From: Bathynomus jamesi
Lineage: Eukaryota; Arthropoda; Malacostraca; Isopoda; Cirolanidae
NCBI GenBank assembly: GCA_023014485.1
Contig: JAJOZX010003314.1
Coordinates: 68,501-132,500, forward strand
Direction: 5' to 3'
Length of the DNA: 64,000 nucleotides
Of this stretch, positions 1-10,705 are shown piece after piece. The notes under the pieces are model-generated. The model was not told where the DNA came from. It saw only the letters and a program-made list of their open reading frames with translations, and ran no database searches. Each line of letters starts with the position of its first letter. The first letter of the stretch is position 1. A program made the translations under genes and the position numbers.

Positions 1-571
1 ATGATGAAGCCAATGACCCGAGAACGTTTATATATCTGTATGTGTTTTTATGTGTAAAATAACGATGCATGCGCTCCTTTATGGTACGTTGAACTCTTTC
101 AGCTAAAGAGACCTTATGTATAGAACAGCTAGTGTAGTAACTGATATTAAACTCTGTCAGCATGTTCTGAAAAGCGCGACCTATAAATTCTTTCCCCATA
201 TCCGTACAAAAATAGCCAGAAACCCTTTCTTCTTTTAACATCAACGTTTTGGTCGCTTTAGCAACTGCTTCAGGCGATTTATTTTTCAGGGGAATTAACC
301 ACAGATATCTAGAGAATACATTATACACTGAATATCTTTACATGTCTGTTAAATCCGCTTGCCAAATAGAGTCAATCGAATCCGCGGTTGTATTGGCCGT
401 TTTAAACCTTTTTCTCACCGGTTTATGAAGTGTATAAGCATCCTGTTCTCGCAAGAACCGCTCAACATCTTTTTTCCCTACTCCGTAAACACCTCTGTAC
501 AGCCTATTAACGCCACCATAGGAGGCGAGGTTAGAAATGTCATAATAGCGTTTTCTTAATATGTTAGCCAT
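1..571 (-). pseudogene. Polinton-type integrase (DDE), partial and frameshifted
   Basis: The start at 571 opens a 77-codon piece ending in WQADLTDM, which carries the first catalytic Asp of a retroviral-type rve integrase core. After a lesion near 335-345 another minus-strand frame continues with TDMGKEF (about 186-206; second Asp) and LAERVQRTIKERM (about 70-108; catalytic Glu with its Arg-rich follow-up), so all three DDE residues are still visible. The enzyme would insert the linear element DNA into the genome. The reading frame runs off the left edge, so the C-terminus is missing. Its start overlaps the end of the next gene by 16 nt, as in a compact viral-style gene block. Confidence 0.85.
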
Positions 572-1302
572 TTGCGTATTTTAGAGACACGTGGAAAAGG
601 TTGGCCGTTTGTTCTCTTTCTCTTCTTCAGAGACGCTGCTGCTGGGGGTGATGGCGTACTCATTTGTGACACATGCGAGACTTCATCCAGGTCTTTTAAC
701 CTATTCAGATTACCTAGCAATATTTTGGGGATATTTATTTGTTGTAGTCTTGCTTTAATATGCTTCCATCCTGTTGGTGAGGGTCTGTCCCACTTTCTCA
801 CCAGATCATGAACAATATCAACGATATTGGATCCTTGTACCCTTGTTCCTTCAACAATGACCTCGCCTGTATCGGCCCACTGTATGATGGGGTCCTCACT
901 CAATAGATTATAAAGACTTAAGCCTTTATTCCTCAATGTGCATGGGAAACTGTTTTTTAACACATGTTCGATGTGTTGTGTTCCGTTGTTCTTTGGTTGG
1001 TCATCTCTAACGTCGGGGCCAGGTCCTCTGTCGCCATGCTCAGCACTACTCGCGCTGTGCCTAATAACCACGGGGAACCCTGTCGGATCCTTATAATCTT
1101 CGTACTCATGAAGAAATTTCTGCAAAGCCTCTTGGTACAAGATACTTTTCTCATCAGGTGAGTTTTCACTCTTTAATAGGGCTAGCAACTCGCTTTCCAT
1201 TCTTTTAAGCCTACTTTTACGGGGCTCTAGAGCCGTGTCTGGAATCTTTGAACTTTGCAAAGAAGCATACACCTCGTGCGGAATCACAACCACTTTCTTC
1301 AT
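556..1302 (-). CDS. Uncharacterised Polinton-associated protein, 248 aa
   Basis: This is an uninterrupted ORF within a dead element. Its ATG (1302-1300) shares one base with the TAA stop of the upstream 90-aa gene (TAATG), and its 3' end overlaps the integrase start. The N-terminal third is charged and helical; the middle is polar with clustered charges; a compact hydrophobic segment follows at about residues 125-205 (GLSLYNLLSEDPIIQW ... SPTGWKHIKARLQQINIP); the tail is Ser/Pro/Lys-rich with a KKRKRT nuclear-localisation-like stretch near residue 225. I associate the GW-containing segment with proteins found beside Polinton polymerases in animal genomes, but I cannot assign a biochemical role. 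A structural or DNA-binding role is possible and is inference only. Confidence 0.6.
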   Translation of the reverse strand: MKKVVVIPHEVYASLQSSKIPDTALEPRKSRLKRMESELLALLKSENSPDEKSILYQEALQKFLHEYEDYKDPTGFPVVIRHSASSAEHGDRGPGPDVRDDQPKNNGTQHIEHVLKNSFPCTLRNKGLSLYNLLSEDPIIQWADTGEVIVEGTRVQGSNIVDIVHDLVRKWDRPSPTGWKHIKARLQQINIPKILLGNLNRLKDLDEVSHVSQMSTPSPPAAASLKKRKRTNGQPFPRVSKIRKWLTY

Positions 1303-1574
1303 TATATTAATCTAGTCAGTAAAGGGCCCAAAACTGAAAATAAAATGGGAAGGGATGATCCTCCTCTTTGCACAATAATTCGCTTTTTCTTACCCACAGT
1401 TTGACTTTTATGAGCGAGCGCACTTATTATGTTCTTGCAATGACGTAAGCGAACCTTCTGAGAGGGTTTCATTGGCACATTACATTTTATAGCATTAAGA
1501 CAGATTTCACAGATGCATTTTAAAAAGTCAGAGTCGTTATTTTTAACAAATATCTGTTGCAGTGCCCGGGGCAA
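1302..1574 (-). CDS. Small basic protein with hydrophobic C-terminus, 90 aa (virion-core-peptide-like)
   Basis: Intact 90-codon ORF between the ATPase and the 248-aa gene. The first half has a Cys-containing helix (LKCICEICLNAIKCNVP), the middle is strongly basic, and the end is a GG motif followed by a hydrophobic tail (GGSSLPILFSVLGPLL). This layout, with basic cluster, glycines and membrane-seeking C-terminus, resembles small core/membrane-active proteins in Polinton and adintovirus-like gene sets, sometimes compared with adenovirus pX. The assignment rests on architecture and neighbourhood, not on a clear motif. The start could also be internal. Its stop overlaps the next start as TAATG. 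Confidence 0.5.
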   Translation of the reverse strand: MPRALQQIFVKNNDSDFLKCICEICLNAIKCNVPMKPSQKVRLRHCKNIISALAHKSQTVGKKKRIIVQRGGSSLPILFSVLGPLLTRLI

Positions 1575-1621
1575 TCGTTGATAGATTTTTATTAATTCAC
1601 GATATTTCTACAGTCTATTTG

Positions 1622-2349
1622 TCATTCTGGAATATACACCGTTTCAGGTTCGCTTGGGAATATATTCGTTCTTAGAAACATCCTAAACGTGTTTCGTGGG
1701 TGAAGGTCACAAAGCAAATTTCCATAACGCTGGCTTGTGGCTTCTTTATAAACCTCCAAAAATTCCTTACGCTGATTCGGGAATATTTGATTGGCTAATT
1801 CCCCAATTTGTGACACATCTCTACTTTGTGCGAATAAGACTTGATATTGTGTATTTAGCGACACATCGCGGATGTATCTATTTTTGAAAAATAGATTCTG
1901 GTTGATGAAGAATACGCTTATGTTAAGATGGTGGGAGAACACTGTAAATGTCTCGGCAAACGTTTTATCCATTTCCAACATGAGATCGTCAATTACGATA
2001 ACTGTATGCTCATTACCTTTTAACGAATTAACGTCTTAGACAACCTAGTGCAGGGGTTCCCAAATTGTGTTCCGCGGAACACTTCTCACGGTATACAAGT
2101 GTTCCGCGGAACACCAATTTGGGAACCCCTGACCTAGTGTAACAAAATTTCATCTTGGTAGTCGTTGAACACTGACTGATACGTCGAATAGCACCATATT
2201 ACTTTATGCACAAATTTTGAGAACATCTCCCCCTTATCTTTAATGATTTTAAGCATAAATACAGTTTTTCCACATCCTGTAGGGCCAGATATAATACATG
2301 TGGAGGGGCTTGTGAACCTGAATTTTTCTACAGATTCCATGTCTAACAC
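1622..2349 (-). pseudogene. FtsK/A32-like genome-packaging ATPase, interrupted by a MITE
   Basis: The N-terminal part (2349-2134) carries a Walker A P-loop, GPTGCGKT (about 2264-2287). After the inserted MITE, the frame shows a Walker B-like VIVIDD (about 1990-2007) and the downstream region typical of Polinton ATPases: INQNLFFKNR, an SLNTQYQVLFAQSRD segment, and YGNLLCDLHP near the end (1981-1622). In Polintons and related viruses this enzyme is thought to pump DNA into the capsid. The insertion at 2043-2139 separates Walker A from Walker B and ends the frame. Apart from the insertion few lesions are evident. Confidence 0.85.
2051..2131. mobile_element. 81-bp palindromic hAT MITE with perfect 8-bp TSD
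   Basis: The element begins CAGGGGTTCCCAAATTG and ends with its reverse complement; the interior is also nearly self-complementary around a TTCCGCGGAA core, so it can fold into one hairpin. It is flanked by the exact duplication ACCTAGTG at 2043-2050 and 2132-2139. An 8-bp duplication with CAGGGG ends is the signature of a hAT-superfamily transposase acting in trans. It encodes nothing. Confidence 0.95.
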
Positions 2350-2570
2350 GTCACACCCCTACGTGGGTCATTTACAAAATATTACAAATTTTGAGTGCTG
2401 TTCCTTATATTTTGTTTTCTTCTTCCACAGAACCGTGAATGACGACGATGTACAGCACCCCATCATCGATATCACAGACGAACCCGGTGACCGTTCAGCT
2501 ACAGAACCCTTCGCCGCTGACGAACCCTCACCAGCGACACCTGTAGCATGCGACATTTCAAAGCGGAAGC

Positions 2571-5500
2571 ATGTCAGGTATAAAGCGTGCCAAGATTGCT
2601 CCGGTTGTTAAACCCCCAGTAATAGATCCCCAACACTCAACCTCTTACGACACAACCCCAACAATAGTACCTTCCTCAAATATACCCCATTGTTCAGTTC
2701 CGGGTACTTCCTCCACAACAGCTTCTCATACTGTGGAGGATGATACAACACTAGAAATCGGTACGTGGTCAGGGTTGGCCCTGGGTCCCTGTATACCAGC
2801 AGACTGCGGCGCGTAGTTGAACGTATTGTGGAGTTTGCCCTTCAGAACCGCGACGAACGTGAAGTCCGGACGAGGTTATCCTTCAGGTTCTGGTCAGATG
2901 AGGGGGACGATTTTTGGGTGGTAATACCGTTCAGACGTTTGGCGGCTGTAGATATGGAATATATCTTGGGACGTATAATGCAAGCCTTTCAAAGTGGTAC
3001 ATCCTTCAATATGGACAACTTCATGGTAGATATTGTCAGAGTATTCCGGATTGCGGGTCATAGTGCCATACCTTATACTCTTAATTTCAATTCTCAGGTT
3101 ATTTACAGAAAGCATTTAAACGTCGATCGTGGTTGTGGTTTTATAGCCATAATTTTAGCTTATATGTTCACTGTGCTAAATACTTGGACGCAAAAAATTT
3201 GGTTGCTCACGGTTGTGCAGCGTGCCCGTAAACTGGCTTCAGATTGTAAACTTGAGTTTGAGTTTAATATGGGTCCTGAAGAATTGAGAAGGGCCGAGCA
3301 GGAAATGAATGCACGTATAGTCGTATTTGGAATGGATGATCGTCGTCGGATTGTGTATGTTTTAAAAAGCAGTGTAAGAGGTCGTACAAGACCTCTACTT
3401 ATTTTAGGATTGTCAGGAACATCGTATCTCCCCATCCGTAACATAAGGGTTCTCTACGCCAGTTATGATAAAAGTCGAAAATATGGAAGGCATCATGATT
3501 TGTGTAAGGGTTGTCTCGAGTTTGCTGACGATATGGTGAAACATTGTAAGGATTGCTACATGGTATGTGAGCAGTGTAAAAGCCCCAAATGTGAAAGTCA
3601 GGTAGGTGAACCGAGAAGAGGGAATGTAATGTGTGTAGACGTACATTTTTCAATAATAAATGCTTTGAACCTCATAGATGAAATGGCACTTGCAGGAAAA
3701 TAAGGATTTTAAGTGCGGTATGTTTTACATGATGGATAATTGGGGGGGAATTTCAAACATAAATGCGATGAAATTCACTGTTCTACATGTCATGAAAAAT
3801 ATAAGGCGGATGGAGTGAAGCAGTATGTTATATGAAAGATGCTAAACCTAAAAATAGCCTTGTATAACCGTGTACTACGATATAGAAACTTACACGAACG
3901 CTGAAACCAAAGAGGTCATTCCACATTTACTCGTAAGTCAGACTATCTGTGATGAGTGCATGGAGTCGAGTGTGATGAGTGCCACAAATGTGGAAAACGG
4001 ACAAACGTTTTTAAAAAATGCACACGACAGCCCTGTGAAACTCTTTGTATCCTATATTGTCAAATTAGCGGACAAGTTCAAAAAAATGACTGTGTATATT
4101 CTTGCCCATAACGGGGCGAAATTTGACACACAGTTCCTTTATAAGGAGCTGCTTGAACACGAGTCGTCTGCGATATTTACAGGTGATCCCTTGAAAAGAG
4201 GCAACAAACTAATACAGATGCAGATAAGAGGTAATGTACAGTTTAAAGACACCTGCTGTTCACACCTTGTAAATTAGCAAAGCTGCCCAAGGTCATGGGC
4301 GTAGCCGCTGAAGTTTCAAAAGGGTATTTCCCTTACACATTCCTCACTAACGAAACTTTGAATTACGTAGGACTACCTCCACCCAAACATTACTTTAACT
4401 ACACCAACATGAGTGATAGTGAGCGTGAAGATTTTGACCTACTACAACAGTTTTAATGAAGCTAATCCATACAATATAGCCGATGAATGTGAACGTTATT
4501 GCGTGAATGACGTACGTGTACTTAGAGTATGCTTTCAAGCCTTTAGAAGGATGTACATAACCCGTTTCAAATGCGATCCGCTGCAAGTCGCGACCACGAT
4601 CGCCTCATTATGTTTTACAGTGTTCAAGAATAACTTCATGCCTAAAGACACCTTAGCAATCATTCACAGAAACAACCCCGCAGTTATGGGCACAAGGCTA
4701 TTTACTGGCTCATACACCTACAGCAGCAGACCGGGGTATACATAAAACATGCCCGCAACACGGGTGAAGTACCCGTTAAGGTCAATGGTCGTGTTTTTTG
4801 GGTTGACGGCCTAAGTGAGGATCCAGCCACTGGTGAGAAGACTGTGTATTCCTTTAACGGCTGCTGGTGGCATGGATGCCCGCGCTGAATGTGCCGTCAC
4901 AGGGGACCTTTATGGAAGATCCCCCGCCGACAGCCTCGCATGGACCCGTAACCGTGATCAACTTATAGGCTCCCAGTTCACTCACAAAATCGTGTGGGAG
5001 CATGAGTATGATGCACGGATGGAAACAGATGCCCAGTACCGTGAAGAAATAAGGACCATCAAACGTTCAATGGTGTTGGACCCCTCAAATGCGGTGACAG
5101 CTTGTTTGGAGGGCGCACAAACCCATTCAAGCTATACTTTCCGCCTACGGAGGGCGTGAAACTCCACTACTACGACTTCTCTTTATACCCCTACGTGATG
5201 AAGAACAATCCGTACCCCGTAGGTGCACCTGAAAAAATGGTGGGTCCCACCATACCAACCATCGAGGAGTTTTCAGCTAACTTGAATGAGCGCTACTTTG
5301 GACTCTCTTTCGTAGACGTGCTCCCCCTCGCGATTTATGGATGCCGATCTTACCCGTCGTTATAGATCACAAGCTCATGTTTCCCCTGTGCGTGAAGTGC
5401 GCAGAAGAACAACGGTGATTGTGACCATACAACCACCAGCGTAAGATCAGAGGTGTATATACAAGCCTGAGCTGGCCCTAGCCGTTCGCCATGGGTATAG

Positions 5501-6448
5501 AATATTGAAGATACATGAGGTGTGGAGGTTTCAGAAGCTACCCAACCTTTTCACACCATATATAAACGCTTTTTTGAAGGATAAGTAGAAGCATCAGGAT
5601 ATCCGCGAGGGTTGATACCGAAGATGAAAAAACGGCTTATATTCAGCGTTACCGTGCCCATGAAGGTATACAGCTTGACCGATCCCAAATTGTTAAGAAT
5701 CCTGGCAAGCGCTTTAGTGCAAAGTTGTGCCTAAACAGTCTTTGGGGGAAATTTGCACAGAATACCGGCAAAGGGAACGTCCATTTGGCACAAAGTTATA
5801 GTGAAGTCTGGGATTATGCCAACGCTCCCGATAAAGAGGTTATGGAGATCGTGAATGTAGGTAATACTTACATAATAAAGTACATCACCGAACTGGCCAC
5901 AGATACCTCACGGGTTACAAACATACCTGTAGCCAGTTTCACAACGGCCTACGCCGCATCAAACTTGGGGCCTATGCACTCTCTTGGACGGAGGGTGTTG
6001 TACGCTGACACAGATAGCGTGATATTCACAGCGAGGGAAGGTGAATACATGCCCGCTATTGGGGAATTCCTCGGAGAGCTAACTGACGAGATCAAGGATG
6101 AGTATGGTGATGGTGCATACGCAGACTCGTTTGTGTCAACAGGGCCAAAAACCTATGGGGTACGGGTGAGTAGGGGATGATATGAAGTATATCGTGAAGG
6201 CTAAGGGTATCACGCTTAACCATGCGAACCGTCGAGTCGTTAACTTTGACTCGTTGAAGGATCTAGTGTGCTTGGAAGATGAGGGTGACCAGCTACCCCA
6301 ACTGACTGTGGGACGCACAATTTTCGGCGCAGAAACTGGGTGTGTGAAGGAACTTAGGGGCACGAAGGTATGCCGTAACACCTATAGGAAGCGTTACCAG
6401 GTGCCTGGTACCTATGATACCGTACCCTTTGGCTACCTTAATCCTTGA
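2571..6448 (+). pseudogene. Protein-primed family B DNA polymerase (Polinton POLB), multiply frameshifted
   Basis: The probable start is ATG 2571 with a basic N-terminus (MSGIKRAKI); a frameshift near 2770 leads into a 312-codon stretch (2765-3703) typical of the long Polinton POLB N-terminal region, with a Cys-rich end (CKGC ... CKDC ... CEQCK). The exonuclease domain follows: DIET (Exo I, about 3879), AHNGAKFD (Exo II, about 4104-4127) and YCVNDVRVL (Exo III, about 4497). The polymerase domain shows YDFSLYPYVM (motif A, about 5171-5200), LNSLWGKFAQN (motif B, about 5731), YADTDSVIF (motif C, 6001-6027) and a KAKGITLN element near 6197. At least five frames or stops separate these pieces, so no product can be made. 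All catalytic carboxylates I looked for are still encoded. Confidence 0.92.
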
Positions 6449-6694
6449 TTGTATTTATATATATGTGTATTGATATGTTTATTTATCACGTATATTTGTT
6501 TCAATTAAGGTTTCATTTTCTCCTTTGCGTGCGTGCGTGTGTGTGTACAGTAAAAAGCTAAGCTCCGCCCACTGTAAGATCGGCAACGTGACTCCTGCCA
6601 CTACCTGAGCATATCTCTATCCCTGCGTGCTCAGTTGACCTCTGCATACCCTTGAGCTCAGACGTGTATTCTCCCGCGTAGAAGAAAAATAGTA

Positions 6695-8611
6695 ATGGCT
6701 ACCTTTAATATTGCGTGTTCAACGTTTATGAAGTGGTATTCGGCAAAGTGCCAAGATGTGGTGGATACTGAAAAACTCCCTATTCCCCCTCCTTTAATAC
6801 TTTTAAGGCTACATTGAGCCGTGCGAAGGACCAAGATGTTCAAATACTCTACGGGTATTCTGGCGAGGGCATTGTAGGATTTCGTAGTACAAACGATGTA
6901 TTGAAGTATGTTGTAGACCTAACCTTTATAAAAGCTCACATATACCGCGAAGTAGAAGAAGCAACACGTTCAGAAGATAAGCAACGGTTATGGATAGTGG
7001 GTCTTGTTGATGAGTGGTTGACAAGCGATATTATATCATGTTACATCATACCGACTACTCGTATCCTACGGTTGGGCATGTAAATCTTGTCATCAGGGAG
7101 ACTCTTACGTATTTTTACACTATATTAATATATATCATGATGAGGTTTGTAGTGAGGTTGTGGCTAATGGGCTGTTTGAGTTTTTAACAGACTTTAGGGA
7201 CGAGTATCGTTTGTTAAACAAAAAGGATAAATATGGACATATGTTTCTCTCAAATAGTGCATCGGATTGTGAAGATGTTTAGTTTGTGGAAATGAATGTC
7301 TGGTGAGAGATAAAACATTAAAACCAGCAATGCTTCATGTAGCGGAAAATTTTGTTTGTCCAAGGACAGAAGTGTTCGAAGCCTGTACACGCTTCAGAAG
7401 TGTGACTCGCTCCTCCAGTGAGCCGCCCACCCGTGTACCTCACGAAACACACGAGTTCGAACAAACTCTACACGTTTCATCAGCGTGACTCACTCCGCCC
7501 GTCGAGACGATCCGTCCACCTGTGGCTCATAGTCATCTCAGAGCTTCCTTTGAGAAGCATTCTCAACGCCTCGTACGATGTCTCCGTGACGGTCATTGCG
7601 TGTGTTCAGGAGTGAAATCGGCACCATTAACTTTGTACTTCAAACGATTTGCAGGCAAGCAAGCAAACGTAATGTTATTTATTTATATGTGTTGAGGAGA
7701 TGAATAGTCTTCGTTATAACTGAGAAGTGGGGAGAGGACCGTTATAAATTACCTGCAGGTGTAGGTACGAGAAGAAAGCAGATTAGTGACGCCCCCTCAC
7801 ATGCCGTTGTTTGCACGTTGTGTATAAATAACGAACAGCCATGCATTGATATACGACTGATGTGGAAGAATGCATCTGATAATAACGTTCTTGTCCCTAC
7901 GCGAAACCGCTTCATCCTCGACAGAATGTTTGGAATCGTCGGATTCCGCAAGTTGAAGCCTATATTAGACGCTCGTGTTACGGATGTGATTTAATTTGAC
8001 ACTGTTCTTGAATATGCATACACCGCTCTGCTCGACGGATTTATCGAATGTAGGAATGAACAAGGCGAGAATGGTCTAGAGCTGGATGCATATTTAAAAG
8101 GTTTAGATTCTTCGAAATATCCTGAACGTTGGTACAAAGCATTTGAGCGGTACAGGGCAGAGCTTGCCTACACTGTTCACCCTGAAGAGCTGTACCTCTA
8201 TATAATGAATAGCTGTCGTTACGACTTGGAAAATTATTTCAATTGCCGCTATGCAGAGTGAAGAAGAGTGCCCGATTGAAAAGCTCGGGACGGTATGAAA
8301 AAAACCATCGATTGGAAAGGCGTGTTTATATACTTGTATTTAATAATGATGTTTTGGCTAACGATGACCTCTTTATGCGTGCTTTGGATTGTATTCTAGC
8401 CGTGTTTAAAGATAACTTGCCAACCGAATGTGAAGTGGGCACAAAAATAGTATTGAACGATATGAAAGCCATTTCTGTCGAGTATAGGCATCCGTATCAG
8501 TTAAACGGTGAAGTGTTGCTTGGACTGTTTTACCATGTAGTAGAAAGTAATAACGATGTGCATGTGGACTCGATTACGTCTGAGTTTAGCGTTTTGCGCC
8601 GTAGAACATAA
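6695..8611 (+). pseudogene. Decayed, unidentified Polinton-region gene (about 1.9 kb)
   Basis: A chain of coding-like segments lies on one strand, each broken by single stops or frame changes: 6695-6817 (starts MATFNIACSTFMKWYSAK), 6814-7083, about 7125-7280, 7303 to about 7690 (with one stop), about 7738-8241 (one TAA at 8003) and a C-terminal part to the stop at 8611. Visible points are CxxxC/CxxC pairs (CGNEC near 7285, VVCTLC near 7810), a Trp/Tyr/Glu-rich stretch (WYKAFERYRAEL near 8130) and an Arg-rich last few residues. The total length would suit a protein of about 600 aa. I do not recognise the family. It follows POLB in the same orientation and so is probably part of the same element, but a separate older insertion cannot be excluded. 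Confidence 0.5.
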
Positions 8612-8635
8612 AGGATGTATATTTAATTTTTTAAT

Positions 8636-8666
<31 letters not shown>

Positions 8667-9140
8667 TTCCTGTACTAATATGCAATTGATTATACGTTTC
8701 GTATATTATTATTTTCAATATATTTAATTGTTTAATATAACCAGTAGAGCATAAAGAATTTTGATGTATATTTATTTATTTAACTCTGTGTATATATTTC
8801 CTCTACAAATATGGAGTTGATTGTACGTTTTGTATGTTATTATTTTCAATATATTTAATTATTTAATATAACTGTGTATATATATATTTTTTTCCTGTAC
8901 TAATATATTGATTGTTATACGGTTTGTATATTTTTGATTATATATTTCTCGTTCGTATTTATTATGCTATTATTATTTTTTTATCTTATATATTCCATTT
9001 TATATTTATTATATATTCATCGTTCTTATGCTATTATTATCTTTTTTTCATATATATTCCATTGTATATTTATTTTCTATATATTTCTGATTCCATTAAT
9101 TCGTCTAAATAAACAGAATGATGTAATGGTGTTTTATTAA
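8612..9140. repeat. AT-rich region with about 140-bp imperfect tandem repeats
   Basis: A unit with CATAAAG ... GATGTATATTTA ... TTTCCTGTACTAATATG ... TATTATTTTCAATATATTTAATT recurs from 8604, from 8750 and in part from 8870. It is followed by T-rich low-complexity sequence; short ORFs there are compositional. It could be the subterminal part of the Polinton, but no inverted partner is visible in the window. Confidence 0.6.
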
Positions 9141-9204
9141 TTCTTTTGGTTGTACAAGGCATGTAATTATATCAATTGGCTGGCTTCTAAAACGGATTTC
9201 TAAA

Positions 9205-9440
9205 CCAGAATATATGCATTAATTATATAAATAGCCCTATCTGGCAACTCAACCTGTACACCTAAACAGGCCATTTACGCCTTCTAAGCCAACTGGCGGA
9301 TTAAGCCAGAATATATGCTTTAATTAAATAAATAGCGCAAACTGACAACTCAGCCTTCTAAGCCAACTGGCGGATTAAGCCAGAATATATGCTTTAATTA
9401 AATAAATAGCACAAACTGGCAACTCAGCCAGATAAGGCAA
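9205..9440. repeat. Tandem repeat, about 74-bp unit
   Basis: The unit contains AAGCCAACTGGCGGATTAAG and CCAGAATATATGCTTTAATT followed by AAATAAATAGC. It occurs nearly perfectly at about 9285-9357 and 9358-9430, with a diverged copy from 9205. Short TGGCTGATTAAGCCA-type palindromes lie inside. Confidence 0.75.
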
Positions 9441-9589
9441 CTGGCTGATTAAGCCAGCTGGCTGATTAGGAGCATATTAAGACAACTGCCGCTCGGCTGA
9501 AGTCTTAATATGCGCTTGGCTCCTGCCAGCCGAACACCTCTCCTCCTCTCTCTTTCTCTTGGGTGATAACTCCGCCTCCAAGTTGCAGA

Positions 9590-9785
9590 ACCCCTTTGTT
9601 GCTCTTGCAACATTCCCTCTGTCGCACAACATCTTGCAACATTACCCTTTCCCCCTTTGTTGCATAACATCTTGCAATATTCCCATCTCCCCCTTTGTTG
9701 CATAACATGTTGCAACATCCCCCCATTTATTGCATAGCTTATGCAACATTTCCTTTGCACCATTGATCAACATTTGCAATTGCAT
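9590..9785. repeat. Minisatellite, roughly 43-bp unit
   Basis: Four to five imperfect units are built around CCCCCTTTGTTGCATAACAT and CTTGCAACATT. The overlapping minus-strand ORFs of 73 and 104 codons (repeats of CNKGG and CCATEG) are products of this repeat and are not considered genes. Confidence 0.8.
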
Positions 9786-9959
9786 TGCACTCTCTCCTTT
9801 TGCGCCCATACTGCTGATGGTTGATCATACTATGTGGGGCACTCTCAACTACAGACGTCTCTCTAAAGTGGAGGGAGAATTAATTGTCGAAGGAAGTGTT
9901 TAAAGAAACTCCCGCAGGGTTACGTTCTGATACTATTTTCTTAAATTACATTATATGTC

Positions 9960-10400
9960 AGGACAGCCTTAAACCTTAAATGTATTCAGAACTTTGTCTA
10001 GCCTATTTTTAAACACGTTTACATTTTGGTTTGGTTCAGATATTAACTATTTTATAGAAGAAATTACCACAGATGGAGGTACAAAATGTTTAAGTTTCAA
10101 TTTAAAACTATTATTTCTTGTTGGGTTGATATTAAATGAGATAATTTCCTGTAGTCTACCCTGTCTATTCCATTGAGCATCTTGAAAACTTGAATAAGCT
10201 GACCGCGCAACCTCCTGGTCTCGAAAGTAAACTGATTTAAGCGCTCTAATCTATGTTGATAGTTATGAAGTCTCATTCAAGGGATCAATTTTGTGGCCAT
10301 TGCTTGCATCCTTTCCAACCTTTCTATATCCTTCCTCAGGGATGGAGATCAAAACTGCACGCAATACTCGAGTTGAGGTCTAATTAATGAATTCTAAAGA
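9960..10400 (-). pseudogene. CR1-like LINE, 3' end of reverse transcriptase ORF (relic)
   Basis: Read on the minus strand, the segment shows RPQLEYCVQF, then SPSLRKDIERLERMQAMATK, then LERLNQFTFETRRLRGQLIQ. This is the C-terminal signature of CR1/L2-like ORF2 proteins and is clearly similar to the tails of the two other LINEs in this window (about 24730-24900 and 61763-61945). Stops interrupt it after VQF and after KLIP. No 5' part remains. Confidence 0.8.
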
Positions 10401-10705
10401 GACATTACAATCTCCTTGTTTCTAAATTAGAGCCGTCTTTTAATATAACCTTGTACTTTTCAGGTTCTCTTTTCGACTTCTGCGCAGTGTTTTGACCATT
10501 ATATACTAAATAAATTACTAAATAAATTACTAAATAAATTAATATAAAAAAATAGATGTATACTATGAAAAGGAAGTCCTGTCTGTCTGTCCGTCCATCC
10601 CTCTGTATTCCAGATTGGTTGAAAGATAGTGACATCATAGACATGTCATAAAATGGGCGGAGCTCCACCGCGTGCTTTTCCTTTGAATTTTTAAAAATCT
10701 ATATA
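10401..10705. repeat. Simple repeats, no gene seen
   Basis: It contains three copies of AAATAAATTACT (about 10506-10541) and a CTGTCTGTCCGTCCATCC tract (about 10579-10600). The minus-strand ORF across it is compositional. Confidence 0.6.

Larger units (their letters stand above)
1..8611. mobile_element. Polinton/Maverick relic (left end outside window)
   Basis: A retroviral-type integrase, a packaging-type ATPase and a protein-primed family B DNA polymerase occur together, which is the diagnostic gene set of Polinton/Maverick elements and the related adintovirus-like group. Integrase, two small genes and ATPase lie on the minus strand (1-2349); the polymerase and an unidentified gene lie on the plus strand (2571-8611), so the two blocks are divergent. 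Polymerase, integrase and ATPase carry frameshifts, stops or an insertion, so the element is dead. Capsid and maturation-protease genes were not recognised; they may lie left of position 1 or be the unidentified decayed gene at 6695-8611. Terminal inverted repeats could not be defined. Confidence 0.88.

Noticed and set aside
2243..2611. 122-codon plus-strand ORF before POLB
   Set aside because: Its first half is the antisense of the ATPase P-loop region and its end overlaps the POLB start in another frame.
8612..9480. Terminal inverted repeat of the Polinton
   Set aside because: No inverted counterpart is in the window because the left end is missing.
9449..9763. 73- and 104-codon minus-strand ORFs with CNKGG repeats
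   Set aside because: They follow the 43-bp minisatellite unit and have no other support.
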